DNA of 64,000 bases from Phycisphaeraceae bacterium (lineage in GTDB: Bacteria; Planctomycetota; Phycisphaerae; Phycisphaerales; SM1A02): contig SHAP01000005.1 in NCBI GenBank assembly GCA_004213555.1, forward strand, positions 95,304 through 159,303, in the 5' to 3' direction. Each line of letters begins with the position of its first letter. Positions within the stretch are counted from its first letter, which is position 1. Shown one piece after another: positions 1-7,978 of this stretch. Under the pieces are notes generated by a model, which did no database searches, was not told the DNA's origin, and worked only from the letters and a program-made list of their open reading frames with translations. A program made the position numbers and the translations under genes.

Positions 1-2351
1 GAACGGCGGAGCGGCAGCTCCAATGGCCAAACTCCGCTTTGCCTGAACTCCCCAGCGAGCCATCGGATGCCCTGTCATTTCTGCACCGTGAATTTCCTGC
101 CGCTCATGTGACGGTGTATGTCGAAGCCCCTGCAGAAATCACTCGGGTTCAGCGAGTCATTGACGGGGTTGTGTCTGCCAATTCAGATTTGCAGATCAAA
201 ATTGCATCCCTGCGTTTGGAGCGCGGATTTCTTTCCGAATTTGATCGCCAGCAGATCCATGTGCCATGGCACGAGTTGTTGGGTCGATGGCAACGCCCTC
301 CCCGATCGTTTGGCCTCGGCTCAGCCCGGTCCCTTGATGCGTTTGTCGAAATGGAACCGGGGGACTATGTGGTGCATCGCGAGCACGGCATCTCTCAATA
401 TCTTGGACTTGAGCTGCGTCGCGATGGGGATGATGAGGAAGAGTTCTTGATTTTGCTCTTTTACGGGGGGACACGACTCGCGGTGCCTGCCGTGAAATCT
501 GAGTTGGTGCAGAAATACATTGGTGGAAGGGTGGCTCCTGAACTTTCCTCCTATGGAGGGGCTCGATGGAAAAAGAAAAAAGGAAAGGTCAAGGATGCCG
601 TTCGTGACCTGGCCGCCGAATTGATTCGAGTCCAAGCTGTTAGGGAAAGCACCCCTGGTATTTCATTTCCCGGCGACACCGAGTGGCAGCACCAGTTTGA
701 AGCAGGGTTTCCATTCGTGGAGACAGAAGATCAACTCTCTGCCATTGAGGCGGTCAAGCGAGACATGTCCAAACCCAGGCCAATGGACCGACTTGTCTGC
801 GGCGATGTTGGTTTTGGCAAAACCGAGGTGGCTTTGAGGGCGGCCTTCAAAGCGGTTGAGTCGGGCCGTCAGGTTGCGGTTCTCGTGCCAACCACGGTGC
901 TGGCGGAGCAGCACTTGAGGTCCTTTCGCGAGCGATTTGCAGGATTTCCGTTTCGCATCGAAGGCCTCAGTCGTTTTCGATCACGAGATGAAGCCCGATC
1001 GGTTTTAAAGGCCACCGCAAAGGGGGAAGTTGATGTCTTGGTTGGGACCCATCGGTTGTTGTCCAAAGACGTGGCATTTTCGGATCTGGGCTTGGTCATC
1101 ATTGACGAAGAGCAAAGGTTTGGGGTCGAGCACAAGCAGAGGCTTCTCGAACTGCGGGCTTTGGCTGATGTCTTGGTGCTTACCGCAACCCCCATTCCCC
1201 GAACCCTTCACATGTCCATGATGGAGCTCCGCGACATTAGCACGTTGACGACGCCGCCTGTGGAGCGGCGGCCAGTGGTCACCGAAGTTATTCCCTGCCA
1301 GTTGCCGCGGGTTCGGCGGGCGATCCAAAGAGAAATGGAGCGCGGAGGGCAGGTGTACATCTTGCACAACCGAGTCCAAGACATTCAAGAAGTCGCCAAC
1401 GAGATTTCACTTCTCGTGCCCGAGGCCTCGGTTTCTGTTGGGCATGGTCAAATGCCGGCAGGCGAGCTTGACAATGTGATGAGATCTTTCGTGCAAGGGA
1501 AATGCGACGTTTTGGTTTCCACGACCATCATTGAAAATGGACTGGACGTCCCCCGAGCGAACACCATGATTGTTCGAAATGCGAGCCGCTTTGGTCTCGC
1601 CCAACTCCACCAACTGAGAGGGCGGGTGGGCCGCTCTCGAGAGAGGGCGTTCTGTTACTTGATGCTTCCCGAAAATGGCGTCGAGGATCCAACGGCCCTT
1701 GAGCGTCTGCGAACTCTTGAACGGTACTCCATGCTCGGTGCCGGCTTTCGCATCGCCATGCGTGACCTTGAAATACGCGGAGCCGGAAATCTTCTTGGTC
1801 CAGAACAGAGTGGTCACATTCTGACGGTTGGATACGAAATGTACTGCCAGCTGCTGGAGCAAGCCGTCTCGGAGCTGCGTCAGGAAATCAGCATCGATCA
1901 CCTTTCGACATCTGTTGATTTGGGTGTTCGTGGAGGCATACCCGTGGCTTGGATTCCCGTCGACGCTCGCCGCCTTGATGTGTACCGTCGAATCGCGCGC
2001 AGCGATACTCCGGACGCTCTACACCAGCTTCGCAATGATTTGTCCTCGGCCTACGGAAAACTGCCTCGCAGGACCAAATTGCTTTTTGACTTGGCATTGA
2101 TACGGGTGTCTGCCGCTCAGCTCAATGTCTCAGCCGTGGTTCGAGACGGTCAGAATGTTGTGTTCACTTCGACACGCCCAGAGCAGCTGCGAGACAGGTT
2201 GATGAAAGCTCCAGGGGCCCTGCGTCTTGTCGACGCCAAGCATGGTGGATTTAAAGAAGTGTGGTATCGGCCTGCGAAGCGTGTGGGCGATTCACTGCAA
2301 GTGGTACGTACCCTGTGCAAGCACTTGGACGCCACGGAGGGTGCCGAATGA
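1..2351 (+). CDS. mfd: Transcription-repair coupling factor Mfd, 5' end cut by window edge
   Basis: Mfd removes stalled RNA polymerase from damaged DNA and recruits UvrA. The reading frame is open to the first base, so the N-terminal UvrB-like part lies outside; about 782 residues are visible (the full family is about 1100). The RNA-polymerase-interacting CarD-like domain begins near base 351 (GDYVVHREHG). The RecG-type helicase follows: Walker A GDVGFGKTE near base 802, DEEQ box near 1105, TTIIENGLDVPRANT near 1520, LRGRVGRSRER near 1615. The TRG translocation motif (GAGFRIAMRDLEIRGAGNLL) lies near 1740, and a C-terminal D7-like domain ends the protein. The downstream gene starts in an ATGA overlap. 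Family certain; the true start is not visible. Confidence 0.97.
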   Translation, partial: TAERQLQWPNSALPELPSEPSDALSFLHREFPAAHVTVYVEAPAEITRVQRVIDGVVSANSDLQIKIASLRLERGFLSEFDRQQIHVPWHELLGRWQRPPRSFGLGSARSLDAFVEMEPGDYVVHREHGISQYLGLELRRDGDDEEEFLILLFYGGTRLAVPAVKSELVQKYIGGRVAPELSSYGGARWKKKKGKVKDAVRDLAAELIRVQAVRESTPGISFPGDTEWQHQFEAGFPFVETEDQLSAIEAVKRDMSKPRPMDRLVCGDVGFGKTEVALRAAFKAVESGRQVAVLVPTTVLAEQHLRSFRERFAGFPFRIEGLSRFRSRDEARSVLKATAKGEVDVLVGTHRLLSKDVAFSDLGLVIIDEEQRFGVEHKQRLLELRALADVLVLTATPIPRTLHMSMMELRDISTLTTPPVERRPVVTEVIPCQLPRVRRAIQREMERGGQVYILHNRVQDIQEVANEISLLVPEASVSVGHGQMPAGELDNVMRSFVQGKCDVLVSTTIIENGLDVPRANTMIVRNASRFGLAQLHQLRGRVGRSRERAFCYLMLPENGVEDPTALERLRTLERYSMLGAGFRIAMRDLEIRGAGNLLGPEQSGHILTVGYEMYCQLLEQAVSELRQEISIDHLSTSVDLGVRGGIPVAWIPVDARRLDVYRRIARSDTPDALHQLRNDLSSAYGKLPRRTKLLFDLALIRVSAAQLNVSAVVRDGQNVVFTSTRPEQLRDRLMKAPGALRLVDAKHGGFKEVWYRPAKRVGDSLQVVRTLCKHLDATEGAE

Positions 2352-2818
2352 ATGTCCGAAGCCTCTTGATGGTTGGGGGGCTTGGAAGTGTCTTCGGGGG
2401 CGTCTCGGCGGTCTTATTGTTGCCATTTGCTGTGGGGCAGCGTCTCAACAGATCTGGAAGTGCTGGGGAATGCTGGGTATCGGTTGCCACCGCTGGCCTC
2501 CTGGTGGTCTTCAGCACCAATGACCCGGTTTTCCTTTCAAGTTGTGGCCTGCTGATTCTGGCCGACCTGGCACGCCAGCAGCCCATGGTGCCGCCAGAAA
2601 GCCTGGTGGCCTTTTCCTTGTTGATCGGGGCTTCCATTCACCCCTCTGACTTGGGCTCCTTGGAAGCGGTTCCGCTGGTCATGGTTCTGGCTGGATTTGC
2701 CTCAAAAGGGTGGCCCTTTGCGACTCCAGCCCGAACGATTTGTTCAGGTATTCTGGTGGGCCTTTCATGGGGACTCCTGTTTGCTGAGGTTTGGGTACAT
2801 TTCTTGGCCCTCGGTTGA
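2348..2818 (+). CDS. Hypothetical hydrophobic membrane protein
   Basis: This 156-residue protein starts at an ATG whose last two bases belong to the mfd stop codon (ATGA), so it is translationally coupled to mfd. It has four or five hydrophobic stretches (about residues 5-25, 40-65, 72-88, 95-110, 128-150) and no charged catalytic motif I recognise. It is probably an integral inner-membrane protein. No family assigned; the role is unknown, and the coupling to mfd may only reflect dense gene packing. Confidence 0.6.
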   Translation: MNVRSLLMVGGLGSVFGGVSAVLLLPFAVGQRLNRSGSAGECWVSVATAGLLVVFSTNDPVFLSSCGLLILADLARQQPMVPPESLVAFSLLIGASIHPSDLGSLEAVPLVMVLAGFASKGWPFATPARTICSGILVGLSWGLLFAEVWVHFLALG

Positions 2819-2872
2819 GCGCCGAGGCGTCGGTTGGCCGAAATAGTCCAATAACCGAATTTTGGAGCCTCA

Positions 2873-3298
2873 ATGACCAGTCTGAATACCCGCCGAACCT
2901 TGTCCAGCACCCGAGAAAGCATGACCCACAAGTTCTCCATCAATGGACACGAGGGGTATCTGACGCTTGGGCTTTTTGACGACGGAAGCGTTGGGGAGAT
3001 TTTCATCAAAATGGCCAAGGAAGGGTCAACTCTTTCTGGTTTGATTCAGGGATTTTGCCGGGCTTTTAGTTTGTGCCTGCAGTTTGGCCTGCCTGCGGCA
3101 GATGCCTGCAAGCGATTCGAGGGCATGCGGTTCGACCCAATGGGGCCCACGAGCAACCCTGACATCCCCAACTGCTCTTCCATTTTGGATTACGTGTCGA
3201 AATATCTGCAAAGTTCCGCCGTGACCAGTCTCCAGGAAGACTCGCAGACTCCACAGGCCCAAAATTCGGCCGCCACCGCCTTCTCTGAAGCAGTCTGA
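2873..3298 (+). CDS. Stand-alone TSCPD-domain protein (NrdJ C-terminal type)
   Basis: The 141-residue protein matches the C-terminal TSCPD region of B12-dependent class II ribonucleotide reductase. Visible family motifs are GHEGYLTLGLFDDGSVGEIF, MAKEGSTLSGL, KRFEGMRFDPMG and an NPDIPNCSSILDYV segment. In most NrdJ proteins this region is fused to the catalytic chain; in some bacteria (the Pseudomonas NrdJab type) it is a separate polypeptide. Here it is separate, with GGAG about 6 bases before the ATG. No catalytic nrdJ is present in the window. The N-terminal ~18 residues and the C-terminal ~30 residues are low-complexity. A role as an accessory subunit of a split reductase is inferred. Confidence 0.75.
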   Translation: MTSLNTRRTLSSTRESMTHKFSINGHEGYLTLGLFDDGSVGEIFIKMAKEGSTLSGLIQGFCRAFSLCLQFGLPAADACKRFEGMRFDPMGPTSNPDIPNCSSILDYVSKYLQSSAVTSLQEDSQTPQAQNSAATAFSEAV

Positions 3299-3309
3299 TG
3301 TGCCCTGGG

Positions 3310-3337
3310 TTGACGGTCTCTTCGGACCGTCTACAAT
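3310..3337 (+). promoter_or_regulatory. Sigma-70-like promoter (TTGACG / TACAAT)
   Basis: TTGACG at 3310-3315, a 16-base spacer, and TACAAT at 3332-3337. It lies just after the stop of the TSCPD gene and about 235 bases before tRNA-Gln. The spacer itself contains an inverted repeat (GACGGTC ... GACCGTC). It would start a transcript near 3344 covering the structured intergenic stretch and the tRNA. Confidence 0.5.
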
Positions 3338-3571
3338 GGTCAACTTGCACGAGCCGTGGTGAGGGCGGATTGTTCGTCTGCACCACATGGGGCGTTCCAT
3401 CGCGGCAACGCGAACGTTCCAGCTCATTTCGCCGCGGTTCGCATCCGGTCTTGGCCGGTGGGGCCGCTCCGGATCTGTCCGGGTTCCCATCGGATCATTC
3501 GTGGACGCACGAATGACCCCGCCATGATCTTCGCCCGACGGGGTGACATAAAGGTTCCGGCCTCCGGCAAC
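3338..3571 (+). other. Structured intergenic region, possible ncRNA or long tRNA leader
   Basis: No convincing coding sequence. Several perfect hairpins sit downstream of the 3310-3337 promoter: TCGCG-GCAA-CGCGA (3400-3413, GNRA-type loop); ATCCGG...CCGGAT enclosing GGCC...GGCC (3443-3474); and a 9-bp stem TCATTCGTG-GACG-CACGAATGA (3495-3516). I do not recognise 4.5S, 6S, RNase P, tmRNA or T-box motifs. It could be a small RNA or the 5' leader of the tRNA-Gln transcript. Confidence 0.35.
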
Positions 3572-3642
3572 TGGCCCGTGGTGTAACGGTAGCACAGCAG
3601 TTTTTGGTACTGCTTGTCCAAGTTCGAATCTTGGCGGGCCAA
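3572..3642 (+). tRNA. tRNA-Gln (anticodon TTG)
   Basis: A 71-base cloverleaf: acceptor stem TGGCCCG/CGGGCCA, D arm GTGTAACGGTAGCAC, anticodon stem GCAGT/ACTGC with loop TTTTGGT (anticodon TTG), T arm with GTTCGAATC, discriminator A. CCA is not encoded. Probably served by the promoter at 3310-3337. Confidence 0.95.
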
Positions 3643-3682
3643 TTGCCGGAAGCCGGAATTCATCGTCTTCGTCATTTTCTGG

Positions 3683-4489
3683 ATGCAATTTTCCAACGCC
3701 ACATCCCATTCGAGCGACCATTTCGACCCCGAGTCGGCGGCGGTTGTTTTGGCTGCCGGAAAGGGCACTCGGATGAACTCTGATTTGCCCAAAGTGATGC
3801 ACCTTGTTGCCGGGCGTCCCATTCTTGATTGGGTGGTTGATGCCGTGGTGGCAGCCGGGGTGGGGAAGGTTGTTGTGGTGGTTGGGTACGGGCAGGAATT
3901 GGTCCGCGAATCCATGGCCGATCGCGACAACGTCTTCTTCGCCGAACAGTCCGAACAACTCGGAACAGGCCATGCCACGTTGTGTTCCGAATCTGCGGTT
4001 GGGGCTGCAGATGACGTTCTGGTTCTTGCGGGCGATGGCCCTCTTGTCCGACCCTCGGTGCTCGTTCGGCTGCTCGCCACGCACCGTGAAGCCTCCGCTG
4101 TCGCATCAATGGCTACGGCCCGAATTGATGATCCGACGGGATACGGTCGAATTGTCCGCGATTCAAACGGTGATTTTTCCGCCATTGTGGAACAAAAAAA
4201 CGCGTCTGAACATCAGCTGCGTATTTCCGAAATCAACCCCAGCTATTACTGCTTCGATCGAAAAGCCTTGTTTGCTGCCCTCCAAGCTCTCCGCCCTGAT
4301 GACACTGGTGGGGAGTATTACCTGACTGACGTTCCTGGCATTCTGAGGGCCCAAGGACACCGCGTCCCATTGATGGATGAGGTGCCACAAGAAGATGTGT
4401 TGTCCATCAACACGCTTCAACAACTCGCCAAGGTGGATGAAATTCTTCGCCATCGTTTGACAGAAAGTTCAACAGGAGGCCAATCATGA
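3683..4489 (+). CDS. glmU: UDP-N-acetylglucosamine pyrophosphorylase domain (GlmU N-terminal half only)
   Basis: A 268-residue nucleotidyltransferase that would make UDP-GlcNAc from UTP and GlcNAc-1-phosphate for peptidoglycan and lipid A. The signature VVLAAGKGTRMNSDLPKVMH lies near residues 20-39, followed by LAGDGPL, GYGRIVR, IVEQKNAS and the GlmU-like DTGGEYYLTDVPGI. The left-handed beta-helix acetyltransferase half of normal GlmU (about 450 residues) is absent. ATG 3683 is chosen because upstream in-frame codons fall inside tRNA-Gln; no clear ribosome site is visible. It overlaps prs by ATGA. The gene order glmU-prs-rplY-pth is conserved in other bacteria and supports the name. Confidence 0.85.
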   Translation: MQFSNATSHSSDHFDPESAAVVLAAGKGTRMNSDLPKVMHLVAGRPILDWVVDAVVAAGVGKVVVVVGYGQELVRESMADRDNVFFAEQSEQLGTGHATLCSESAVGAADDVLVLAGDGPLVRPSVLVRLLATHREASAVASMATARIDDPTGYGRIVRDSNGDFSAIVEQKNASEHQLRISEINPSYYCFDRKALFAALQALRPDDTGGEYYLTDVPGILRAQGHRVPLMDEVPQEDVLSINTLQQLAKVDEILRHRLTESSTGGQS

Positions 4490-5472
4490 CGGCGGCTGAT
4501 CGTGAAACTCTTCGTATTTTTGCCGGCTCAGGCGGCAAACAACTTGCCGAAAGCATGGCTCAACATTTGAACCTTCGCGTTTCCGCCGGTTCGGCCGAAC
4601 GCTTTCCAGACGGCGAAGTCATTGTCCGCGTTCAAGAGGATGTTCGTGGACGGGACTGCTTTGTCGTTCAATCCACCTGCGAACCCGTTAACGACCGCTT
4701 GGTGGAGCTTTTGGTTTGGATTGATTGCTTGCGTCGAGCGAGCGCTCGTCGCATCACGGCGGTGATCCCTTACTTCGGCTACGCCCGCCAAGATCGCAAA
4801 GACGAAGGTCGTGTGCCTATCACCGCAAAGTTGGTGGCCAACATGCTGACTGAAGCAGGTGCGGATCGGGTGCTCTGCCTTGATCTGCACGCCGCTCAAA
4901 TTCAGGGATTCTTTGACATTCCAGTTGACCACGTGACGGCAGTCCCAATTTTCCGCAGCCGGTTCGAAAAGGCTCGAGAAGAACTTGGCGATCTCACATT
5001 GGTGTCTCCCGATGTTGGCAACGTTAAGACCGCCAACCTTTACGCGGATGCTCTGGGAGCAGATTTGGCCATTGTCGACAAGCGTCGCCAAAGTGGCGAA
5101 AAAGTGGTCAGCCGGAACCTGATCGGTGACGTTGAGGGCCGGTCGGTGCTCATGGTAGATGACATGATTTCAACCGCTGGGACCTTGACCGAAGCCGCAC
5201 GCCTCTGCCGGGAGCGTGGTGCCACCCGAGTTTGGGCGGCGGCCACCCATGCAGTGTTTGTTGGTCCAGCGATTGAGCGTCTGGCCGATCCTGTTTTTGA
5301 GCGTGTGTTGATCTCGGATTCCATCCCTGATCGCCCGCGGCTCGACCCTATTCGCGACAAACTCGAAATTCTTTCCACGGCACGCCTGCTTGGTGAAGCC
5401 GTCCACCGAATCCACCACGACCTGTCCGTTTCGGCCTTGTTCCGAACCGGCAAGTCCAATTCATCTTCTTGA
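4486..5472 (+). CDS. prs: Ribose-phosphate pyrophosphokinase (PRPP synthetase)
   Basis: A 328-residue enzyme that transfers pyrophosphate from ATP to ribose-5-phosphate, giving PRPP for nucleotides, histidine, tryptophan and NAD. Visible features: IFAGSGGKQLAESMA at the N terminus, PYFGYARQDRKDEGRVPITA (ATP and flexible loop region), VLCLDLHAAQIQGFFDIPVDH, and the PRPP-binding loop VLMVDDMISTAGT near residue 223. Length is normal for the family. The start overlaps the glmU stop by ATGA. An rplY start lies 16 bases after the stop, so the genes are probably co-transcribed. Confidence 0.97.
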   Translation: MTAADRETLRIFAGSGGKQLAESMAQHLNLRVSAGSAERFPDGEVIVRVQEDVRGRDCFVVQSTCEPVNDRLVELLVWIDCLRRASARRITAVIPYFGYARQDRKDEGRVPITAKLVANMLTEAGADRVLCLDLHAAQIQGFFDIPVDHVTAVPIFRSRFEKAREELGDLTLVSPDVGNVKTANLYADALGADLAIVDKRRQSGEKVVSRNLIGDVEGRSVLMVDDMISTAGTLTEAARLCRERGATRVWAAATHAVFVGPAIERLADPVFERVLISDSIPDRPRLDPIRDKLEILSTARLLGEAVHRIHHDLSVSALFRTGKSNSSS

Positions 5473-5488
5473 CAGAGGACCACCAACC

Positions 5489-6055
5489 ATGAGTGACACA
5501 ACGCTCCAACATCTCCCCAACGTCCAGCCCATTGACGCCACTGTTCGTGATCGCGTCGGCTCCACCTATTCCAAGCGTCTTCGTGAGGCCGGTCGTCTTC
5601 CCGCCGTGATCTACGGCCGTGATGGGGATTGCATCTCCATTCACATGGACGAGAACGAGGCCATGAAGCATCTCAACCGCGGGTTCAGAGTCTTTCGCCT
5701 TTCATTCGAAAACGGCGAACCCCAGGATGTGAAAGTCCAAGAGTTCCAGTTTGGGCACATGGGGGACAACCTGCTTCATATTGACTTTGTCAGGGTTGAT
5801 CTGAATGAGAAAGTCAACCGTGAAGTTCCCGTTCGCGTGGTTGGCCATATCCCCGGTGCGAAGACCGTCGATCAGCCCATGGCATGCATTGAAATTGCTG
5901 CTTCCCTCGGGGTGATGCCTCAATCGCTGGAAGTTCGTGGGGACTCCGCTGTCGACGGTATCATTTTGGCTTCATCGGTTTCTTTGCCTGATGGGGTTGA
6001 TCTTGTCACCGATGGGACTGCCGTCGTCGCCCAAAATTCGGAGCACGCCGGGTGA
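5489..6055 (+). CDS. rplY: 50S ribosomal protein L25 (Ctc family)
   Basis: A 188-residue L25/TL5/Ctc protein that binds 5S rRNA in the large subunit. The N-terminal L25 domain includes GSTYSKRLREAGRLPAVIYG, and the C-terminal beta domain includes HIDFVRVDLNEKV and VPVRVVG. It is the long (two-domain) form. Start ATG 5489 has GAGGA about 10 bases upstream; the frame is open further upstream inside prs. Its stop overlaps the pth GTG start (GTGA). Context (prs before, pth after) is the classical arrangement. Confidence 0.95.
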   Translation: MSDTTLQHLPNVQPIDATVRDRVGSTYSKRLREAGRLPAVIYGRDGDCISIHMDENEAMKHLNRGFRVFRLSFENGEPQDVKVQEFQFGHMGDNLLHIDFVRVDLNEKVNREVPVRVVGHIPGAKTVDQPMACIEIAASLGVMPQSLEVRGDSAVDGIILASSVSLPDGVDLVTDGTAVVAQNSEHAG

Positions 6056-6648
6056 AACTCGTTGTTGGCTTAGGCAATCCAGGTCCCGAATACGATCGGA
6101 CCCGGCACAACGTCGGGTTTGACGTCTTGGATCGCCTCGCGCGGAGGTTCTTTGCTTCGGACACGCCACGTGTCCGATTTAAGGGTCTCTTGCTTGAGGG
6201 TCAGATCGGCTCCGAGCCGGTTTGGTTGTTGAAGCCAACGACCTTTATGAACCGTTCCGGCGAGGCTTTGGCCGAAGCAGCCCGCTTTCGAAAGATTGAT
6301 GTCCGACAAGACCTCTTGGTTGTTGTCGATGATTTGGCCCTTCCATGTGGTTCGCTTCGCTTCCGTGATTTTGGCGGAACCGGAGGCCACAATGGTTTGG
6401 CGGATATCGTTCGAGTCCTGGGGGGGCAGCAGTGGCCGCGCCTTCGCATTGGCATCGATCGACCGGGTCGTATTCCTCAATCCAACTACGTCTTGGGGAA
6501 GTTCACCCCTGAGCAGCAAACTCTTATTGATCCGGCACTGGATCGCGCGGCCGAGGCCGTCGAATACTGGGTGCACGAAGGCACCGAGGCCGCAGCCCAG
6601 AAGTACCACACGCCCGAAAATCGGGATGCCAACACAAACGCAAATTGA
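6052..6648 (+). CDS. pth: Peptidyl-tRNA hydrolase
   Basis: A 198-residue enzyme that releases peptides from stalled peptidyl-tRNA. Motifs: VVGLGNPGPEYDRTRHNVGF with the catalytic histidine, LLKPTTFMNRSGEA, VVVDDLALPCGSLRFRDFGG and GGHNGLADI. It starts at GTG in a GTGA overlap with the rplY stop. Length is typical. Probably in one transcript with glmU, prs and rplY. Confidence 0.97.
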   Translation: MKLVVGLGNPGPEYDRTRHNVGFDVLDRLARRFFASDTPRVRFKGLLLEGQIGSEPVWLLKPTTFMNRSGEALAEAARFRKIDVRQDLLVVVDDLALPCGSLRFRDFGGTGGHNGLADIVRVLGGQQWPRLRIGIDRPGRIPQSNYVLGKFTPEQQTLIDPALDRAAEAVEYWVHEGTEAAAQKYHTPENRDANTNAN

Positions 6649-6685
6649 ACCAATCGCCTCTTCTCGATGAGGCAGGAGAATATCC

Positions 6686-7237
6686 ATGACTGAAACCGCA
6701 ACCATGAACACCTACGAGGGCATGTTCCTCTTCCCGCAAGTTGCCTCCAGCGACCTCAAAGCCGCACAGGAGCACGTTGAGTACCTTATTGGTCGTGGAG
6801 AGGGTGAAATTATTTCCCTTGCCAAGTGGGACGAGCGACGTCTCGCGTACGAAATTAAGGGCAATCGTCGTGGCCTGTACTTTCTGACGTACTTCAGATC
6901 CACTGGCGAGGGTGCGATTGAAATTGAGCGCCAAGTCAATCTTTCAGAGCATCTCCTTCGCGCCATGATCCTGAAAGCAGACCTTGTTCCCGAAGACGTG
7001 ATCGCCGCCGCCGATGCTCGGGAGCAATTGGCTCAAGAGATCGTCGAACGAGCTGCGGCCGAAGAAACCGAAGCCGTGGCATCCACCATTTCCAGTCGGG
7101 AAGATTTTGATGCCCAGCAGGCCGAGCTTGCCAAGGCCCAAAGGGCCCAGCAAGACGAGCTGGATGCCAAAGCCGCAGCGGAAGAAAAGGCGGAAGAGGC
7201 AGCCGAAGCAGCCGAGCGTGGTTCAACCGACGACTGA
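6686..7237 (+). CDS. rpsF: 30S ribosomal protein S6 with a long acidic/alanine-rich tail
   Basis: The first ~100 residues are S6: YEGMFLFPQV near residue 7, LAKWDERRLAYEIKGNRRGL, YFLTYFRSTGEGAIEIERQV, LRAMILKAD. S6 binds the central domain of 16S rRNA with S18. Residues ~115-183 form an Ala/Glu/Gln-rich, probably helical extension (AKAAAEEKAEEAAEAAERG) absent from the usual ~95-residue protein. The start has AGGAG 10 bases upstream. It is followed by ssb, but no rpsR is present. Confidence 0.95.
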   Translation: MTETATMNTYEGMFLFPQVASSDLKAAQEHVEYLIGRGEGEIISLAKWDERRLAYEIKGNRRGLYFLTYFRSTGEGAIEIERQVNLSEHLLRAMILKADLVPEDVIAAADAREQLAQEIVERAAAEETEAVASTISSREDFDAQQAELAKAQRAQQDELDAKAAAEEKAEEAAEAAERGSTDD

Positions 7238-7272
7238 TCCTGCAAATTCACGCTTGGCCCTGTTATGACACC

Positions 7273-7297
7273 AGTTGTCAGTTTCCGACTGACAACT
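7273..7297 (+). terminator. Perfect 10-bp hairpin between rpsF and ssb
   Basis: AGTTGTCAGT (7273-7282), loop TTCCG, ACTGACAACT (7288-7297). No uninterrupted T run follows directly (TGTCAACGTTTTCC comes next), so it may be an attenuator, a processing site or an mRNA-stabilising structure rather than a full terminator. Confidence 0.4.
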
Positions 7298-7371
7298 TGT
7301 CAACGTTTTCCTGATTTCTTCTCTTGAATCCGTCCTGCGAGATAGGTTTCCATTTTCAAGGAGATCTCTTT

Positions 7372-7815
7372 ATGGGCAATTTCAACAAGGTCATTCTGCT
7401 CGGCAATCTCACCCGTGATATTGAGCTGCGGCATACCCAAAGCAACCAAGCCGTTGCCAATTTTTCAATTGCGGTCAATCGGCAGTGGAAGGACCAATCC
7501 GGCCAGACCCATGAGGAGGCCACTTTTGTGGATTGCGAGTCGTGGGGGCGTCAGGCGGAAGTGATGCACCAATATCTCGGAAAAGGCCGCGAAGTCATGC
7601 TGGAAGGCCGACTTCGAATGGACCGCTGGCAAGACAAACAGTCCGGAGCCAATCGATCAAAATTGGTGGTTGTTGTGGAATCATTTCAGTTCATCGGTGG
7701 GCGTGCAGAGGCAGGTGGGAACGCCGCCATTGAGACCTCCCGAAGTCAACCCTCGTCTGGACCGGCCTCTTCCTCCCCTTCCAGTGCTCCTGGGGATGGC
7801 GATATTCCGTTCTAA
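7372..7815 (+). CDS. ssb: Single-stranded DNA-binding protein
   Basis: A 147-residue SSB that coats single-stranded DNA in replication and repair. It has an OB fold (MGNFNKVILLGNLTRDIELR, VANFSIAVNRQW, FVDCESWGRQAEV, YLGKGREVMLEGRLRMDRW) over residues 1-~108, a Ser/Pro linker, and the acidic tip DGDIPF that recruits partner proteins. ATG 7372 is preferred over an in-frame codon 48 bases earlier because AAGGAG sits 10 bases upstream and the OB fold starts at once. Lies between rpsF and rplI. Confidence 0.96.
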   Translation: MGNFNKVILLGNLTRDIELRHTQSNQAVANFSIAVNRQWKDQSGQTHEEATFVDCESWGRQAEVMHQYLGKGREVMLEGRLRMDRWQDKQSGANRSKLVVVVESFQFIGGRAEAGGNAAIETSRSQPSSGPASSSPSSAPGDGDIPF

Positions 7816-7978
7816 CGATTCAAAAAGGGGAATGGCCGCGTTGTCTGGCCCGAACTTCCATTGAGCCTGTGATTGCCCTACAATCTTGCTCTTGCCCTCT
7901 GGCAAACCGTTGGGGTCGAGATCGTCTCGGCTCCTCACCTTGATCCTTCGATCAAGAGGACAGCGAAAGGAGCCCCTT

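Noticed and set aside
1..2351. Mfd as a truncated pseudogene
   Set aside because: The frame is open to the window edge and all helicase motifs are intact, so the shortness comes from the window border.
3356..3586. Small plus-strand frame encoding 76 residues upstream of tRNA-Gln
   Set aside because: It runs into the tRNA, has an Arg/Pro-rich shadow composition and no ribosome site; treated as possible structured RNA instead.
3026..4084. 352-codon minus-strand frame across the TSCPD gene, tRNA-Gln and glmU
   Set aside because: It is antisense to two recognised genes and a tRNA and has no family motif.
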